Positions 36,886 to 48,218 of a DNA stretch of 64,000 bases are shown piece after piece. Source of the stretch: Phallus indusiatus. Taxonomy: Eukaryota > Basidiomycota > Agaricomycetes > Phallales > Phallaceae. The DNA is taken from the NCBI GenBank assembly GCA_027605045.1, contig JAQFWX010000025.1, positions 186,001-250,000 on the forward strand. The letters run 5' to 3'. Each line of letters starts with the position of its first letter. Position 1 is the stretch's first letter. The notes beneath the pieces are model-generated. The model searched no databases and was not told where the DNA came from. It was given only the letters and a program-made list of their open reading frames with translations. Made by a program: the position numbers and the translations under genes.

Positions 36886-37833
36886 TGACCTTATAAGAAG
36901 GGAAAGGGAACAGCAAAACGTACAGGATGAAACCCCATTCGATGTCCAGATATTTAGCCAATATAAACGAACTTATATGAAGCAAACCGCCAGGATGATT
37001 CGAGTGAACTACACTAAATTTCAATGTTAATCTAATACTAGCAAATGAAAGAGAGAAAATGAATGGGTACCAGAAGGTGGACACGAGGGTTTTTGAGTGT
37101 TTTGAACGACCACTTGTGACTGCAGATGGCAAGGGGTGCAAGCGAGCAGCACAAATTGTGCCAAAAATGAGCCAAGACAGACGAAATGACGCCGGAATGA
37201 AGTAAAAATAAAAGGATAAGGATAACAAAGAAAAAGGAATTATCAGCGAGACCCTGTTCCTCCAGAGCAGGGAGGATTGAGCAAAGTGGCCAACTCTGTC
37301 TCGGCTCGACATTCGGCCAAGCCAACGGAGTCACTCGGCATGAGAACACTTGTCGGAGATCGGCCGAACAGAACGGAATGCGAAGGATGTCATCATGTCA
37401 GTGGCCAGTTGTATTGGAAATCCTTATCGTTGATAAGTAAGCAATTCTAATATTTTCAATTACACAAAGAGGTCAGGTTGAGGAGATTGGTCATGGGTTT
37501 CTCGACAAGATCTCACTCTCAAACAGACTTTCGAAAGATTTCCGAATTCTGGACTTGGTATGTCGTCGAAATGACGTGACTCTCAGGCTGGAATGATTTT
37601 CTTGACTCTAGGCTCTGTATCTGCACCCCGTGTTCCGATGTTGAAAAGGTGCTATTCTTGTCATTTATGGTACATATATAATGTGTAGGGAGTCGAGGTT
37701 AATTTCGGAAGAAAAAATGAACGTGGGGTATTAAACAAGTTGACTACGTAGCAAATGGTTTGATAGTAATGACAGGTTTTTATTTCAACTTTCATTAATC
37801 TTCCAGCTTGACGGTGCTTCATTACCCTTCTCG
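36886..37833. other. Intergenic region upstream of the antiporter
   Basis: Nearly 950 bases containing the antiporter promoter and the 3' end of the next leftward gene. The only longer frames (36878-37349, minus) start upstream of the antiporter ATG and show no homology. They may be part of its 5' leader. Confidence 0.4.
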
Positions 37834-39114
37834 TCACCCGTGGACCAGGCCGACATGACCAGCATGATATTGGAGATAACCTAATCCTTTCGATTCCCAA
37901 TCAGGTGACATTAAACCAAAAGGCACGGAAAAAGAACGTTGGACTTCGCCCCAAGTGGCAGGTAAAGCATCAGTGCGGAAAATGATCTCCGATTGTGAGG
38001 TTTTCATACTTTCATCGTTGGATCCCATGAGCCGATTCCCATATCGGCTGTTTGCTGAAACCGTTCTCTCCTGTGCGTAGATATGGACAGCCACCTCCGA
38101 ATGCTGGGCGGTCTTACGCTCGCCGTCTTGTCCCGCGGCGGCCTTCTCAATTGGTGATAGTAGTTCAGGAGCAGAGTCGTCTCTTTCGTCCAGTCCGGCG
38201 GGCGTAATAAGACAGGCCTTTCCTTCCGCAGCATTTGGAGGCTGCGGAAACCTATCCAGCAGACACAATGAAGAATTGTCGCTTTCTTTACTTAGTTGTA
38301 TTCCACTGTTTTCAGGACATATGTTGACGGTGCAAATTTCATCTTCCGAAAGGCATGAAAATGCATTGGGCTGAGCAAGAGTCAACGAAGAAGGGCCTAG
38401 GGGAGAGCCAAAGGGAATTGGGGAATTACATTCAGATTGTGTTGCAGTCAATTCTAGCACAGGAATAGGTATAGGCAAGCCGTGCGGAGGAGCTGCTACT
38501 GGTATTATTATAGGCATTTCAATATCATCGGCAGAAAGCTCCACGACTTCAGGGAAAAATGATGAGTCTGCACTGTTGACATTGACTTCAGGACGGATAT
38601 TCCTTACATCGCGCAAGATAAGGCTGGCAGAAAGCACGCTTGGAGGCGGTGATATTATTCTTTCCTCTAGAACACTAGAATTTCTTCGAAAGGGAAGTTG
38701 TAACAACCATCCTTGTCTTCTAAGACGCCTAGGGATTCCCATGTACGGTACGATTGGTCTTGTTATTGCCTCCTCTATTAAAGGGGATTCGGACAGAGAT
38801 TTGGGCATGTTATCGCCGGGCAAAGAAGCGACATGTAGCAAAGAATCAGAAGTCAATGGTATAGCCGTCTTCGTCTCACTCTTTGAAGACCTGAAAAACG
38901 TAAAGAAAAGCATCATAGCCCGTCTAAACTCCCCTAGCACCGTCTTCAGGCAACGATGCGCTACATTCGGCTCCACAGCTGGAAGGCCCAGGATCGTAGC
39001 AGACCGGGAGAGAAGTCCATTCCTAGAAAAACAAAGGCCGATTCTCTTAAAAAAGGCTTGCCATTTGCTGACCAAGAAGGGCGCCGAAACAATTAAAACA
39101 ATGAAGATGAGCAT
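37834..39114 (-). CDS. Hypothetical single-pass membrane protein with disordered tail
   Basis: A single uninterrupted frame of 426 residues. The N-terminus MLIFIVLIVSAPFLVSKWQA is one strong hydrophobic segment, either a membrane anchor or a signal anchor, and is followed by a basic stretch. The rest is hydrophilic and low in recognised domains, with Pro/Ile-rich segments (EMPIIIPVAAPPHGLPIPIP) and Ser-rich segments. The ATG at 39114 is the first in frame after an upstream stop. The frame upstream of it stays hydrophobic for a few codons, so a missed 5' exon ending at a TTTTTTAG acceptor is possible. Length and codon pattern make it a likely gene, but the family is unknown. Confidence 0.6.
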   Translation of the reverse strand: MLIFIVLIVSAPFLVSKWQAFFKRIGLCFSRNGLLSRSATILGLPAVEPNVAHRCLKTVLGEFRRAMMLFFTFFRSSKSETKTAIPLTSDSLLHVASLPGDNMPKSLSESPLIEEAITRPIVPYMGIPRRLRRQGWLLQLPFRRNSSVLEERIISPPPSVLSASLILRDVRNIRPEVNVNSADSSFFPEVVELSADDIEMPIIIPVAAPPHGLPIPIPVLELTATQSECNSPIPFGSPLGPSSLTLAQPNAFSCLSEDEICTVNICPENSGIQLSKESDNSSLCLLDRFPQPPNAAEGKACLITPAGLDERDDSAPELLSPIEKAAAGQDGERKTAQHSEVAVHIYAQERTVSANSRYGNRLMGSNDESMKTSQSEIIFRTDALPATWGEVQRSFSVPFGLMSPDWESKGLGYLQYHAGHVGLVHG

Positions 39115-39523
39115 CCCCGCAAAGACTAAAAAAAACTCGTCAATGACATGGCAGGGTAGAGGAGATTTTGTACAAAGCTGAGTCTCATCGCACCAAGGTT
39201 AGAAAATTCGACCATCGAGAAGATTTCTGCTGGCTGGAGCGAAGGTATATTACCTATTTCTTCAGAAAACCGGCTTCTCAAGATCTTCTAAATTAATCGG
39301 TGTCGCTCAACAACGCGTGCTATGATCTCGCAAAGACGTGCAACATGAACTCCGTGTTATGTAATCAGCTGATAGCCGAGCGTCTAATAGATTATAGCCG
39401 CCCCCAATTTTTTTTTTCTCGCAAATAGCCTGACAGCCTTTCAATAAAAAAGGGCTACATATAAGGTCTCGCTGTTGGATCTTTACTTCCTCTCCTTTCA
39501 CCCGACAAGTTCCTACTCATATT
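39115..39523. promoter_or_regulatory. Divergent promoter region between hypothetical gene and desaturase
   Basis: About 400 bases separate the two divergent starts. A CT-rich stretch and TATA-like sequence (ACATATAAGG near 39457) lie 60 bases before the desaturase ATG, a common arrangement in fungal promoters. Confidence 0.4.
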
Positions 39524-41260
39524 ATGGCTGTCCAACGACGTAGCCCAGAGCCTGCCGAGCAGGTCAGCTTTGTCGTTCCCGACCTCACCATCAAGGACTT
39601 GCTTTCAGTCATCCCGTACGACAAGTCTTTCTTCTTTCTCAACGCCAATAGCTTAAACTAACTCTTCGCCTCTTATTCAACAGCGCCCACTGCTATAAAA
39701 GATCCACATTGAGGTCTGGTTCCTATGTGTAAGTCCCACCTGGTTCTCTTCTCCCCTTCCCGCTCATCTCTTTTTCCAATTCAGTATCTGGGACTTCTGC
39801 CTTCTCTATGCCATATACTCTGCTACTGTTTACGCGGAGCAGTTTTTGACACCCGCTCACCTGTCCCTACCCCACCCTTCTCTCTACAAGTTCGCATATT
39901 TTGCATTGTGGGCAGTCTACGGGTTTTCGGCAGGTCTCGTCACTACCGGTCTCTGGGTCATCGCACACGAATGTGGTCACCAAGCCTTCTCCGAATCGAA
40001 AACCATCAATCACACAGTTGGGTGGATCCTGCATTCCGCGTAAGTATTACTTTTCGAATTATCTGTCATCATTTCCGTTAGATTGAGTGCTTTAATAATA
40101 ATAATAGTCTTGGTGTGCCCTACCACTCTTGGCGCATTACTCACGCTAAACATCACGCAATGACCTGCCATGCAACCAACGATCAAGTGTTTGTTCCCCC
40201 AACGCGCTCAATGATGAAACTTCCTGCTTTCGATCCTTCTAAAGAAGACCTTGCTGGCTCCTCCGTCGCTGAAGAGGTTCAAGCGCAGTTTCGAGAAGCT
40301 TTATCTGATAGTCCAATTGCCGCTGCTTTTACTTCCGCTAGTTACTTGGTAGGCCGCTCCAATCCTGACGAATGCTTGTGATCTAACCAGCCACTGTTCT
40401 TTTCTTGCTTTTCTCAGCTAATTGGATGGCCCATGTATTTGATCAGAAATGCTGCCGGCCAGCGCCATTACCCACGTCTCACTAATCGTTAGTCTTGTCG
40501 ACGTTGTATACATGTTTTAGTACTTACAAGTCTACTGACAGACTTCATCCCCGGTCAGCCTCTGTTCGCACCCCACCAACGCAACGGGGTCCTCCTCTCC
40601 GATATTGGTGTCTTTCTATGGCTGTCTGTGATAATTACATGGTCCATCAAGCGCAGTTTCTTAGAAATGTTCCGTATTTACCTCGTTCCTTATCTTTGGA
40701 CAAACCACTGGTTGGTTCTAATAACTTTCCTCCAACACACCGATCCTCTTGTACCCCATTATCGTCAAGGTGCCTTCACCTTCCCCCGCGGTGCTTTGGC
40801 TACCCTCGATAGAAGCTTGTTAGGAGGTATGGGCAAAGTGTTTGGATGGATTGGTGCAACGGTGACGCATGGCATTTCGGAAACCCACGTTGTTCATCAC
40901 GTCAGCAGCAAGATCCCTCATTACAATGCGTAAGTGTGCTTGCATATCTGCTATTGATTCAAAGTCGTTTAACATGTTTCTTTAGATGGGAAGCGACCTA
41001 CGCACTCCGCAAGCGTCTCGCTGAAGCTGGTTACCATCTACAAGGTGCTCCCGGTGGTTGGACAGAAATGATCAGAGTAATCAGGGAATGCCGAGTATGC
41101 TTTCTGCGATTCTTCGCAAATTATCCTCTTCTGACCTTGTTTATAGTTCATTGAAGATACTGGCGATGTTGTTTTCTACAAAAACGCTAAAGGTTTAGCG
41201 GCAGCAAGGCCTATTTTCTCGGATGGCGCTGTGAGCGATTCGGGTGTCGAGCTCAAATGA
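39524..41260 (+). CDS. FAD2: Delta-12 fatty acid (oleate) desaturase
   Basis: ATG at 39524 (MAVQRRSPEPAEQVSFVVPD) to TGA at 41258-41260, about 430 residues in roughly eight exons. The three histidine boxes that bind the di-iron centre are all present: HECGH, HAKHH (after YHSWRIT) and HVVHH. Hydrophobic pairs fit the four-TM desaturase topology of the ER membrane. The family converts oleoyl to linoleoyl chains on phospholipids using cytochrome b5 and O2. Spacing between boxes and TWSIKRSFLEMFRIYLVPYL agree with basidiomycete delta-12 enzymes. An omega-3 specificity cannot be ruled out by eye. A TATA-like element precedes it. No second desaturase lies nearby. Confidence 0.93.
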
Positions 41261-42149
41261 GTTTGACTGTTGGAAGCCACGAGGCAATTAGAGTAGAGTA
41301 AAATTTCTTGGTGACAGGTTTTGGTAGCTTCATACCTATAGAGAAGAGGTACTATTACCATCCAGCAGATAGATACATACGCCATACTATGACAGCAAAT
41401 AATTACCACCATTCTTGATGTAACCACTTGGTATAGGTGTTTCAGCTTTCCTGAGCGATCTCTCGACGATTAGATTATTATGATACTCGTTTACTGGATA
41501 TAATGTGCAGAAGGCTGGGAGTATCAGATCTCTGAGGGGGATCGCGCTAGGGGAAGCGTAAACCGTAAAGTGATAAAGCTCAGAAATGGGATAAAATAAA
41601 ACCGAGCCATGTGGGCTTGTTCAAGCGTGTCATACATGTCGTCAACTATATAACTCTGAGCGCTATTATCAGGATATTTTCAAGTTGGCACTGTTTGCAG
41701 AAGCTATTGAAGCCGATAAACTTCCATAAATATCGTTGGATGTTTACCAAATATCCGATACTGGCCACCGGATTTCCTAACACACCACCATAAGCTCTTG
41801 ATAGCTGTCAGTTTTCGCCGTTGTCGAAGACATATACCACAAGTCATAATTACTCGTCTTATCGCGCTCAATGAATGTGCTCACTTCAAAAGAGTACAAC
41901 GTGAAGTATTTAGGTTTGATTCAAATACCTGTATCGAGCAAGCTCACTTAATCCCGACCAAATTTCCGAGCATATCCTGGCAAAATCGATGCCGTCTACT
42001 TCACATTTGCCAACAAAGAATAACCAATTGAATTTTTTTTAGATCGTGGACAAAGACTGGTGAGATGATACGGCGTACGCGTGACTGTGATTTGTCACGC
42101 GTCCCAACTCTCACGTGCCTAAACACACGCACACGAAATTATTGACATA
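41261..42149. other. Intergenic region between desaturase and Borealin-like gene
   Basis: About 890 bases with short, non-homologous frames only. It contains the desaturase 3' region and the promoter of the next gene. I see no element in it. Confidence 0.4.
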
Positions 42150-43267
42150 ATGGAAACACCACGCAAAGCCGCTGCTGTATCATCTATTCAACCACAGCGC
42201 AAGTACACAGAAGAAGAAAAAAGACAACTGCTGATCAATCTTGAGCTTGAAGGTACGCGTTATTCAATGTTGCTGAGACGACAACGTTAAGATGCCATGT
42301 TATTAGTTCAGGATCGGCTTCGACAATTTGAAACGTACCTAGCACACTCATTAGAGGCCTTCAAACTACGCCATGAAAATGAGGTTACTCGTATTCCTCG
42401 TGCTGTACGAGGACTGACTATGGGCGAGTTCGCTGACAAGTACGATGGCGATGTCAATAAAGCTCTGCAGGCCATTACAAGAGCGAGACTAGAAGCTAGT
42501 GAAGATTCCTTTAGTCTTGATGACGCCGTAAAGAAAAGGTTCGTTTTGTTAACCTATTACTCGCAAGTTGGTTCCGATCTACAATCAGGAAATATGATGC
42601 AACGGAAGAGCCGACAGAAACCACGGAACAAAATCGTTTATCGAAGAATGGTTCGTCGCGATTTTTCATCAGCAAACCGTGTATTAAGACACCCTAATAC
42701 TCTCTTTCTTCACTATACATAGCTCGTTTAAAACCAAGCTCGCCAATGAAAAAGGATGCAAGTGGTGGTGCGGCGCGTTCTAAACTCGCAAAAACACCCG
42801 TTTCTCGACTACGCCAGCCCCCGCCTTCTCCGGGAAAACGAGGCACGATGTTTAAATCCCCCCATAAGGCTGTACTATCGAATGAGATCCGACATTCTCC
42901 GGTTCATAACACTCGCGCGCCGTCCCTCTCACACTTCAGTCCCACACTACCCGAAACACCAGCTTATCCCCCGGGAAAAGCTGATGGTGGTGGAGGCAGA
43001 CTACAGCGTCAGAGGAGTATAGCTATCCTTCGAGGTCCATCGCTTGCTCAACCTGGGAGTCGCCAAGGCACACGAACATTAGAGATGATTTTATCTCTAA
43101 AGGTGTACATGGAATCCGGTGATATACTAGAATTAGACCCTTTATCCACAACCATGAAAGACCTGGATTCTCTTGAAGGTATTACCGAAGAAGCCAGAAA
43201 ATCCGCTAAGGGTGAGTTGTTAGAATTAACAGGGTTGATGGAAAAATTGGGGAAATGGCGAATATAG
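42150..43267 (+). CDS. Borealin/Nbl1-like chromosomal passenger complex subunit
   Basis: Four exons from ATG at 42150 (METPRKAAAVSSIQPQRKYT) to the stop at 43265-43267, about 315 residues. The second exon carries the Nbl1/Borealin N-terminal signature: a helix LINLELEVQDRLRQFETYLA followed by RIPRAVRGLTMGEFADKYDG, the segment that forms a three-helix bundle with Survivin and INCENP. A 70-base internal exon encodes KYDATEEPTETTEQNRLSKN. The middle is basic and Ser/Pro-rich (PSPGKRGTMFKSPHKA). The C-terminus TLEMILSLKVYMESGDILEL may form a small folded domain like the metazoan Borealin C-terminal dimerisation domain. Yeast Nbl1 consists of little beyond the N-terminal helix. Expected role: targeting Aurora B kinase to centromeres and midzone in mitosis. 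Confidence 0.82.
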
Positions 43268-43803
43268 CATTTGTACTCGGAAGCATTTGTTTGTAGAGTC
43301 TATATTTGTAGCTTAGGATCGGCACACCTTTAAAAACCTTGACATGTGCAACCAAAGGGGTGGAAGAAAAGATCAAACGTTTTTGTGAGAACAATCAAAA
43401 ATTAGATCGATACGTAAGATAAAAAAAAACTACGGAAACATGCCGAAACACGCCAGGCGTGAATCGGGAATATCGTACATTCGTAGATAGCGTTACTGAG
43501 GGAGGATACATGAAACGGCACCGGACCGAAGTCATAGGAGCGTTAAGAGTTTGAGAGTCTCAAACGACTCATGAGATAGAGAGGAAGACATCGTAACAGA
43601 ATGAGAAAAAAACACGGAGAAACGGAGAAACTGAGAAAAAGAAAAAGAGAAAAAAAACATCGGGTGTAGAAGCAGAAGTCCATACTGGCATCTGTTCTCG
43701 GAGTGTATTAATAGTACGCGTAATAAATGGTGTGCCCTTAGATTATCAGGGTCGTCATAACAATTGATCAGGAATACATCGAACTCGTGGACGAAGGCGT
43801 ATT
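43268..43803. other. Convergent intergenic region
   Basis: About 540 bases between two converging genes. A purine-rich stretch (AGAAAAAGAAAAAGAG near 43633) is visible. No gene supported. Confidence 0.4.
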
Positions 43804-45101
43804 TTACAGTGCGGGAAGAAGATGGGTGAGGCATAACCAGACCTACGCGCGTGAAAAAAAAAGATGAAAAATTTGCGCCAAATGGTAATCACGATCAGAA
43901 AACTCACGTTATACAGTAAGAATGAGCGTTGGTCCGCAAGGACGGACGTTTTGAAAACAAAACGTCCGCCGATAATAATGCTTAACGCTACAAGGAAATA
44001 TGAAACAATTTGGTTGGTGCCCCAGAGCCATTGAAGTAAGAATGACCAAAGGGGAAGGAGGACCAGAATAGATATCCGAGAAGCCTTGGGAAAGATCAAA
44101 GGTAGAGTTGTGCGACCTATTTCCTTGTCTCCCAAGACATCTTTGAAATCCTATTGAAATTCCCCATGTTAAGCATTACATTTTTGACAGCGGTAGAAAG
44201 ATTAATTACCTGAGTATGTATTGTTGTCACGAAGACGCTTGAACTGAGGATGATGGCCTTAATGGCTGCCGGTGCGAGGCGAGTATTGTCATCGGCTAGA
44301 AAAGGACAGCGCACCAGCGATTGAGAACTTCGGGGAAAAAAGGACGACACGATGGCAATTGAAAAATTTACGTACCAGTAATTAAAGTTGCCCCGATTTC
44401 AAAACACGCCAAACCCGCGCCATTGAGTAAATTACGGCTCAACCAATGAGCATTGAAGGATAATTCGTTATAGATATATAGGAATATACTGAGCCATGCA
44501 CTGGCTTTGAATACGACGATACCATATGAGAAGGAAAGTGCAAGGCAAGGGATAATACAGAGCCAGCGTAATAAACGAGCATCTTGCTGGCTTATTCGTC
44601 CGGAAGGGATGGGTCGATCAGGCTTGTTGAGAGCGTCTTCTTCCGGAGACAGAGTCTGGTTAGCCAATGCACATTGCAGGACGTGCAACCAAGTCCAAAA
44701 GACCGATTGCAATATTAAGAGAGGTGAAGGTGTATTAAGGGATAAAATTATTACGAGCTAGAAAAAGAAAAGATGAACATTGGGGGGCCACGAGAATAGA
44801 GAGGGAGAGTTGTCACTCACGACGGGGGCAATAATGGTTTTAAAATCTGATTTAGTAAATAAGAAAAGGGTTTTCAAAGCCCTCCCAATAAAATAGAGGA
44901 TCTCTCCCCCGGTGGACAGGATCCAAGACCATGGTTGAAGGGAGGCCCTGGAAATGCGAACATCCTAGATTGCATAGAGAAGAAGAGAAGAGAGAAACAG
45001 ATGGTCAATGCGCGTAGTGACGAAAAAAACAAAGGAAAACGTACTCGGCCAGCCCGAACCATGCCAGCATAGTATTCACAAGGTAAACGCTTGATGTCCA
45101 T
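43804..45101 (-). CDS. UbiA-family membrane prenyltransferase
   Basis: Six exons join in frame from ATG at 45101 (MDIKRLPCEYYAGMVRAGRD) to TAA at 43804-43806, about 320 residues with seven to nine hydrophobic segments. The first metal/diphosphate motif region reads NQTLSPEEDALNKPDRPIPS and the second HTQDFKDVLGDKEIGR, matching the two Asp-rich loops of UbiA enzymes, which bind the prenyl diphosphate through Mg2+. The form NQxxSxEED-NKPxRPIPSGR is common in fungal UbiA proteins outside coenzyme Q and heme A synthesis. The acceptor substrate is therefore unknown: a secondary-metabolite or lipid prenyl transfer, or a terpene cyclisation, are all possible. No polyketide synthase, terpene synthase or P450 lies in the window, so there is no cluster context to decide. 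Confidence 0.87.
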
Positions 45102-46431
45102 GAGCGTTTGACCGTTCGACAGATGCGGGGGCACCTGAGTTCTTCCTTGACTGATGGAACTGAGACCTTGTTTGAGGGGACGTATTTATCCAAAATAGAA
45201 AATGCTCTCACCACAAAAAAACTGATATCATAGAAGTAGCCATAGGAGGTTAGACGTTCCGATATTTCCTTGCTTGTCTCACGGCTAAACGCAACCCTGG
45301 CTGGCACTGCTCCAGTGTCAGTACTGTCAGGACCGACGCGTGTTTATGCTACGAGTTTGGGATTGATATTGAAACATTGAAATGTGGTCTGAATTAGGGA
45401 GATTGGATTATATGTATTGAGTGAAACAAAAGAGTACGAATGCTCAAAAGAGCATGGAATTCATTCATTTCCTACGGTGCATACTTAATCTTTTCTCTGC
45501 GGAGAGCTGAATAGACATTGATTGACTCAAAGGAACACGTGTCAGTAAAGAAGCCGAACCATAAAAGTATACATATTTAAAACTGTTTTAAGAGAACATA
45601 CTTAATAATGAAACATTCATGAGTGCATGACCATGGCGAATGAAGAACTCCTGAATTGGGCAGTACCCGTTAACACGCGGCTCTTTTCGGGTAGAATTCT
45701 TAGTGCATTTCTAATTGGTGAGAGCCAGTCAAAGCCAGCTGAAGCGCCCCAGTGTCAATTGAATTGTCAGTGCCAAATATATCCAACTTTGTAATAGGTT
45801 CAATTCGCCTGTCGGATCCGGATGCGCAGGGACGGTCGGAATTTTTTTCCCCTTTCATGAAATGAGCTTCTTCAGGAAAGTTGAGACGGCCCTCGTCGCG
45901 CGCCGAGATCCAGGTAGCCGGTGTGTCGGTTCCTTGCCGAAGTATGGGAATGCGGGGATTTTTGACACTTCCCTGACTATCTAAGACAGTCTAAGACGTG
46001 CTTTTTTTGTCGTCTTTTTGAAAATTGCTCTCGTAATCATAGTGCCATGGCACTAAAAATATAAGCAGGACACAAGTTTTTTTTCTGGCTCTAACAGGCT
46101 TAAACAGGCTTAAACCCCGATGACTCGCGATGAGCATGAAATTAAACTGACTAAGCCGGCTACTGCACTTTTTTTTCCGTCGATCGTTGAATGTTTTAAG
46201 CCAGGATGGCAATGAGTATATATAGATGTATATATTATGATAATGGGTAAATCAACTGCATATTCAAATAACAAATGAGTTCCTTGTTCTCCAATTTATC
46301 GGCAGTGTCATACAGCTCAAGAATTTTCAGCCACATGGTGGTAGTCTAAAGCCAAGCTTATACTCCAACTTGTCTCCCGTTTTCTCTCTTTTTTACCCAC
46401 TTTCGCTGGACTCCGTACTGAATTGCAAGCT
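45102..46431. other. Intergenic region with short palindrome and tandem motifs
   Basis: About 1.3 kb with no supported gene. Minus-strand frames near 45005-45307 lie upstream of the UbiA start and may be leader sequence. Between 45950 and 46210 there is a cluster of small repeats: CTAAGACAGTCTAAGAC, the palindrome AGTGCCATGGCACT at 46041-46054 and a tandem ACAGGCTTAAACAGGCTTAA near 46097. It may be a decayed miniature element. Confidence 0.4.
46041..46054. repeat. 14-bp perfect palindrome
   Basis: AGTGCCATGGCACT reads the same on both strands. It sits inside a small cluster of direct repeats in a gene-free region. Confidence 0.5.
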
Positions 46432-48218
46432 ATGCCTTATTGTCAGATTACACCTGATTTGTCGCTGTTCTATATCACCAATACTCCTCATAACGACGTA
46501 ACACGTTTTGACTTGTCAAAGCCAACCATTCTGCTTCTTCATCCTGTATCTCTTGATGTTACATGGCTCAGAAACCAGTTTGAGGTGATATCGCCTTTTC
46601 ACTGAATCCGCTAATTGAATACTGACTTCTTCCTACCCCTTTTGTCCCCAAAAGGATCCGCGACTCAATGAAGCTTATAATATGATAGCCTTTGACCAAC
46701 GTAATGCTGGTCGAACCAAATCCAGACATTCTGGTCAGTATAATCTCGAAGAAATAATCAGTGATAATAGGTTGCCGGATGATGCTAATTGATCCCGAAA
46801 TTGAAAAGGTCAACGTGATTCTTATGTCGATGCCGCAGACATTGCATTCGCCCTCGAATTGCTTCAACTTCCACCGGTCCATATTTTTGCCGTACAATTG
46901 AATTCAATATGGAGCGCATGTCGTTTTGCATTTCTATTCCCATCGAAATGCGTGTCACTTTGCTTGTGTGGTGTTCCTGCTGATGAACCGTATGTTGTGG
47001 TTTTTATTTTGCCGAGTCATTCGTACAATTGTGTAACTCACTTGGTATTCTCAACTAAAGACTTGATTGGGTCAAAAAGGCATTCGGCGATTTGATTGAG
47101 ATTTGGGCTTTCCCACAATCACTCGAAGTATATGAAGAAGCCATACTTGAAATGAGTTATTTCATGTGGAGCGGTGTGCGTGCTCAAGTTATCTTGTTAA
47201 AATGCAACCGGTATCGTAGTACTGAAAGTATTATTATTTTGTAGCAAATAGGCCCGGATCTCCTAGATGAAGTGAGAAAAACTCTTTTCAACATTTTTTT
47301 GAAAACTAACTACTCATATTCGCAAGGTTGCTGAATGGTGGATGACGAACTGTCCTCCTGCAAAACGAAAAAGCGTCCTGGAACTTACACTATGCGTGAG
47401 TTGTTGAAACAAAGATGTCCGACTCCAACCGCCATCACCCCGCCTCTGAATATGTATACGTGCATAGCGATCACCACCCTCTGCTGAGGAATATTCACTA
47501 ATTAAGCAACCGACTCTTCTGATAACTGTGAGTTATTTTTTATGACACCTCGTCTTTTCATTTCTGCTTAACATTTATTTTAGGGCGACAAAAGTCCAGC
47601 ACACCCGGTTGATAAAGCAACCGAGACGCAAAAGAAGATCCCCGGATCTCATCTTTTTGTTCTCAAAGGTGCCCCTGAAATGCTTATGGTGAGTCGGAGA
47701 AAGAATATGATAAACTATCAGACTCAAATCACGAACAAGATCCTCCCTCAATACATTGGTATCACCCATCGGGTATACCTTGACTTCTTAAATCGTCAAC
47801 CACCTGTCTCACCCTTCAAGCCTGGAAAACCTAATGTTATAAAAATGGCTAGAGAGGCTCTTGAGCTACTAGCCAAATTGAAAGGCGATCCATCGATCGC
47901 AACACGCGATCCGTTGAACCCATTATCATTTTGCATGTGGTCTAAAGAAGTAGCAGAGGCCTTCCAAGCACAGCTTGACCAATTTAGCATCGGTCTAGAT
48001 AAAGCCTTTTCCCCCCTTCGTGCCAATGGCCGACCTATTCGCAAGTAAGCCCTTTTACGTGGCTTGTGCCCTGGAAATGCTGTTGATTCACGTATTTCAG
48101 ATTTTCTAACAGACATGACCACGAATGGTCATCCGATCATTTTGCCATATTACGCGAGACGATAAGGAATTCACTTCAAGGCGTCAGAATTGACTCAGAG
48201 ACCAATCACTCATCGTGA
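46432..48218 (+). CDS. Alpha/beta-hydrolase-fold protein with atypical nucleophile elbow
   Basis: Nine exons from ATG at 46432 (MPYCQITPDLSLFYITNTPH) to TGA at 48216-48218. The fold is recognisable from KPTILLLHPVSLDVTWLRNQ (strand 3 and oxyanion loop), YNMIAFDQRNAGRTKS (strand 4) and QPTLLITGDKSPAHPVDKA (the acid-bearing strand 7 region). At the position of the GxSxG elbow the sequence is HIFAVQLNSIWSACRFA, with Gln where Ser is expected, so classical hydrolysis is doubtful. A 21-base micro-exon (CAACCGACTCTTCTGATAAC plus T) forms part of strand 7. The C-terminal 130 residues (EALELLAKLKGDPSIATRDP and following) extend beyond the usual fold. Epoxide-hydrolase-like ancestry is plausible and the substrate is unknown. 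Confidence 0.75.

Noticed and set aside
37038..37349. Minus-strand frames upstream of the antiporter
   Set aside because: Short, Phe/Leu/Ser-rich, no homology and no splice route into the antiporter. More likely 5' leader or intergenic.
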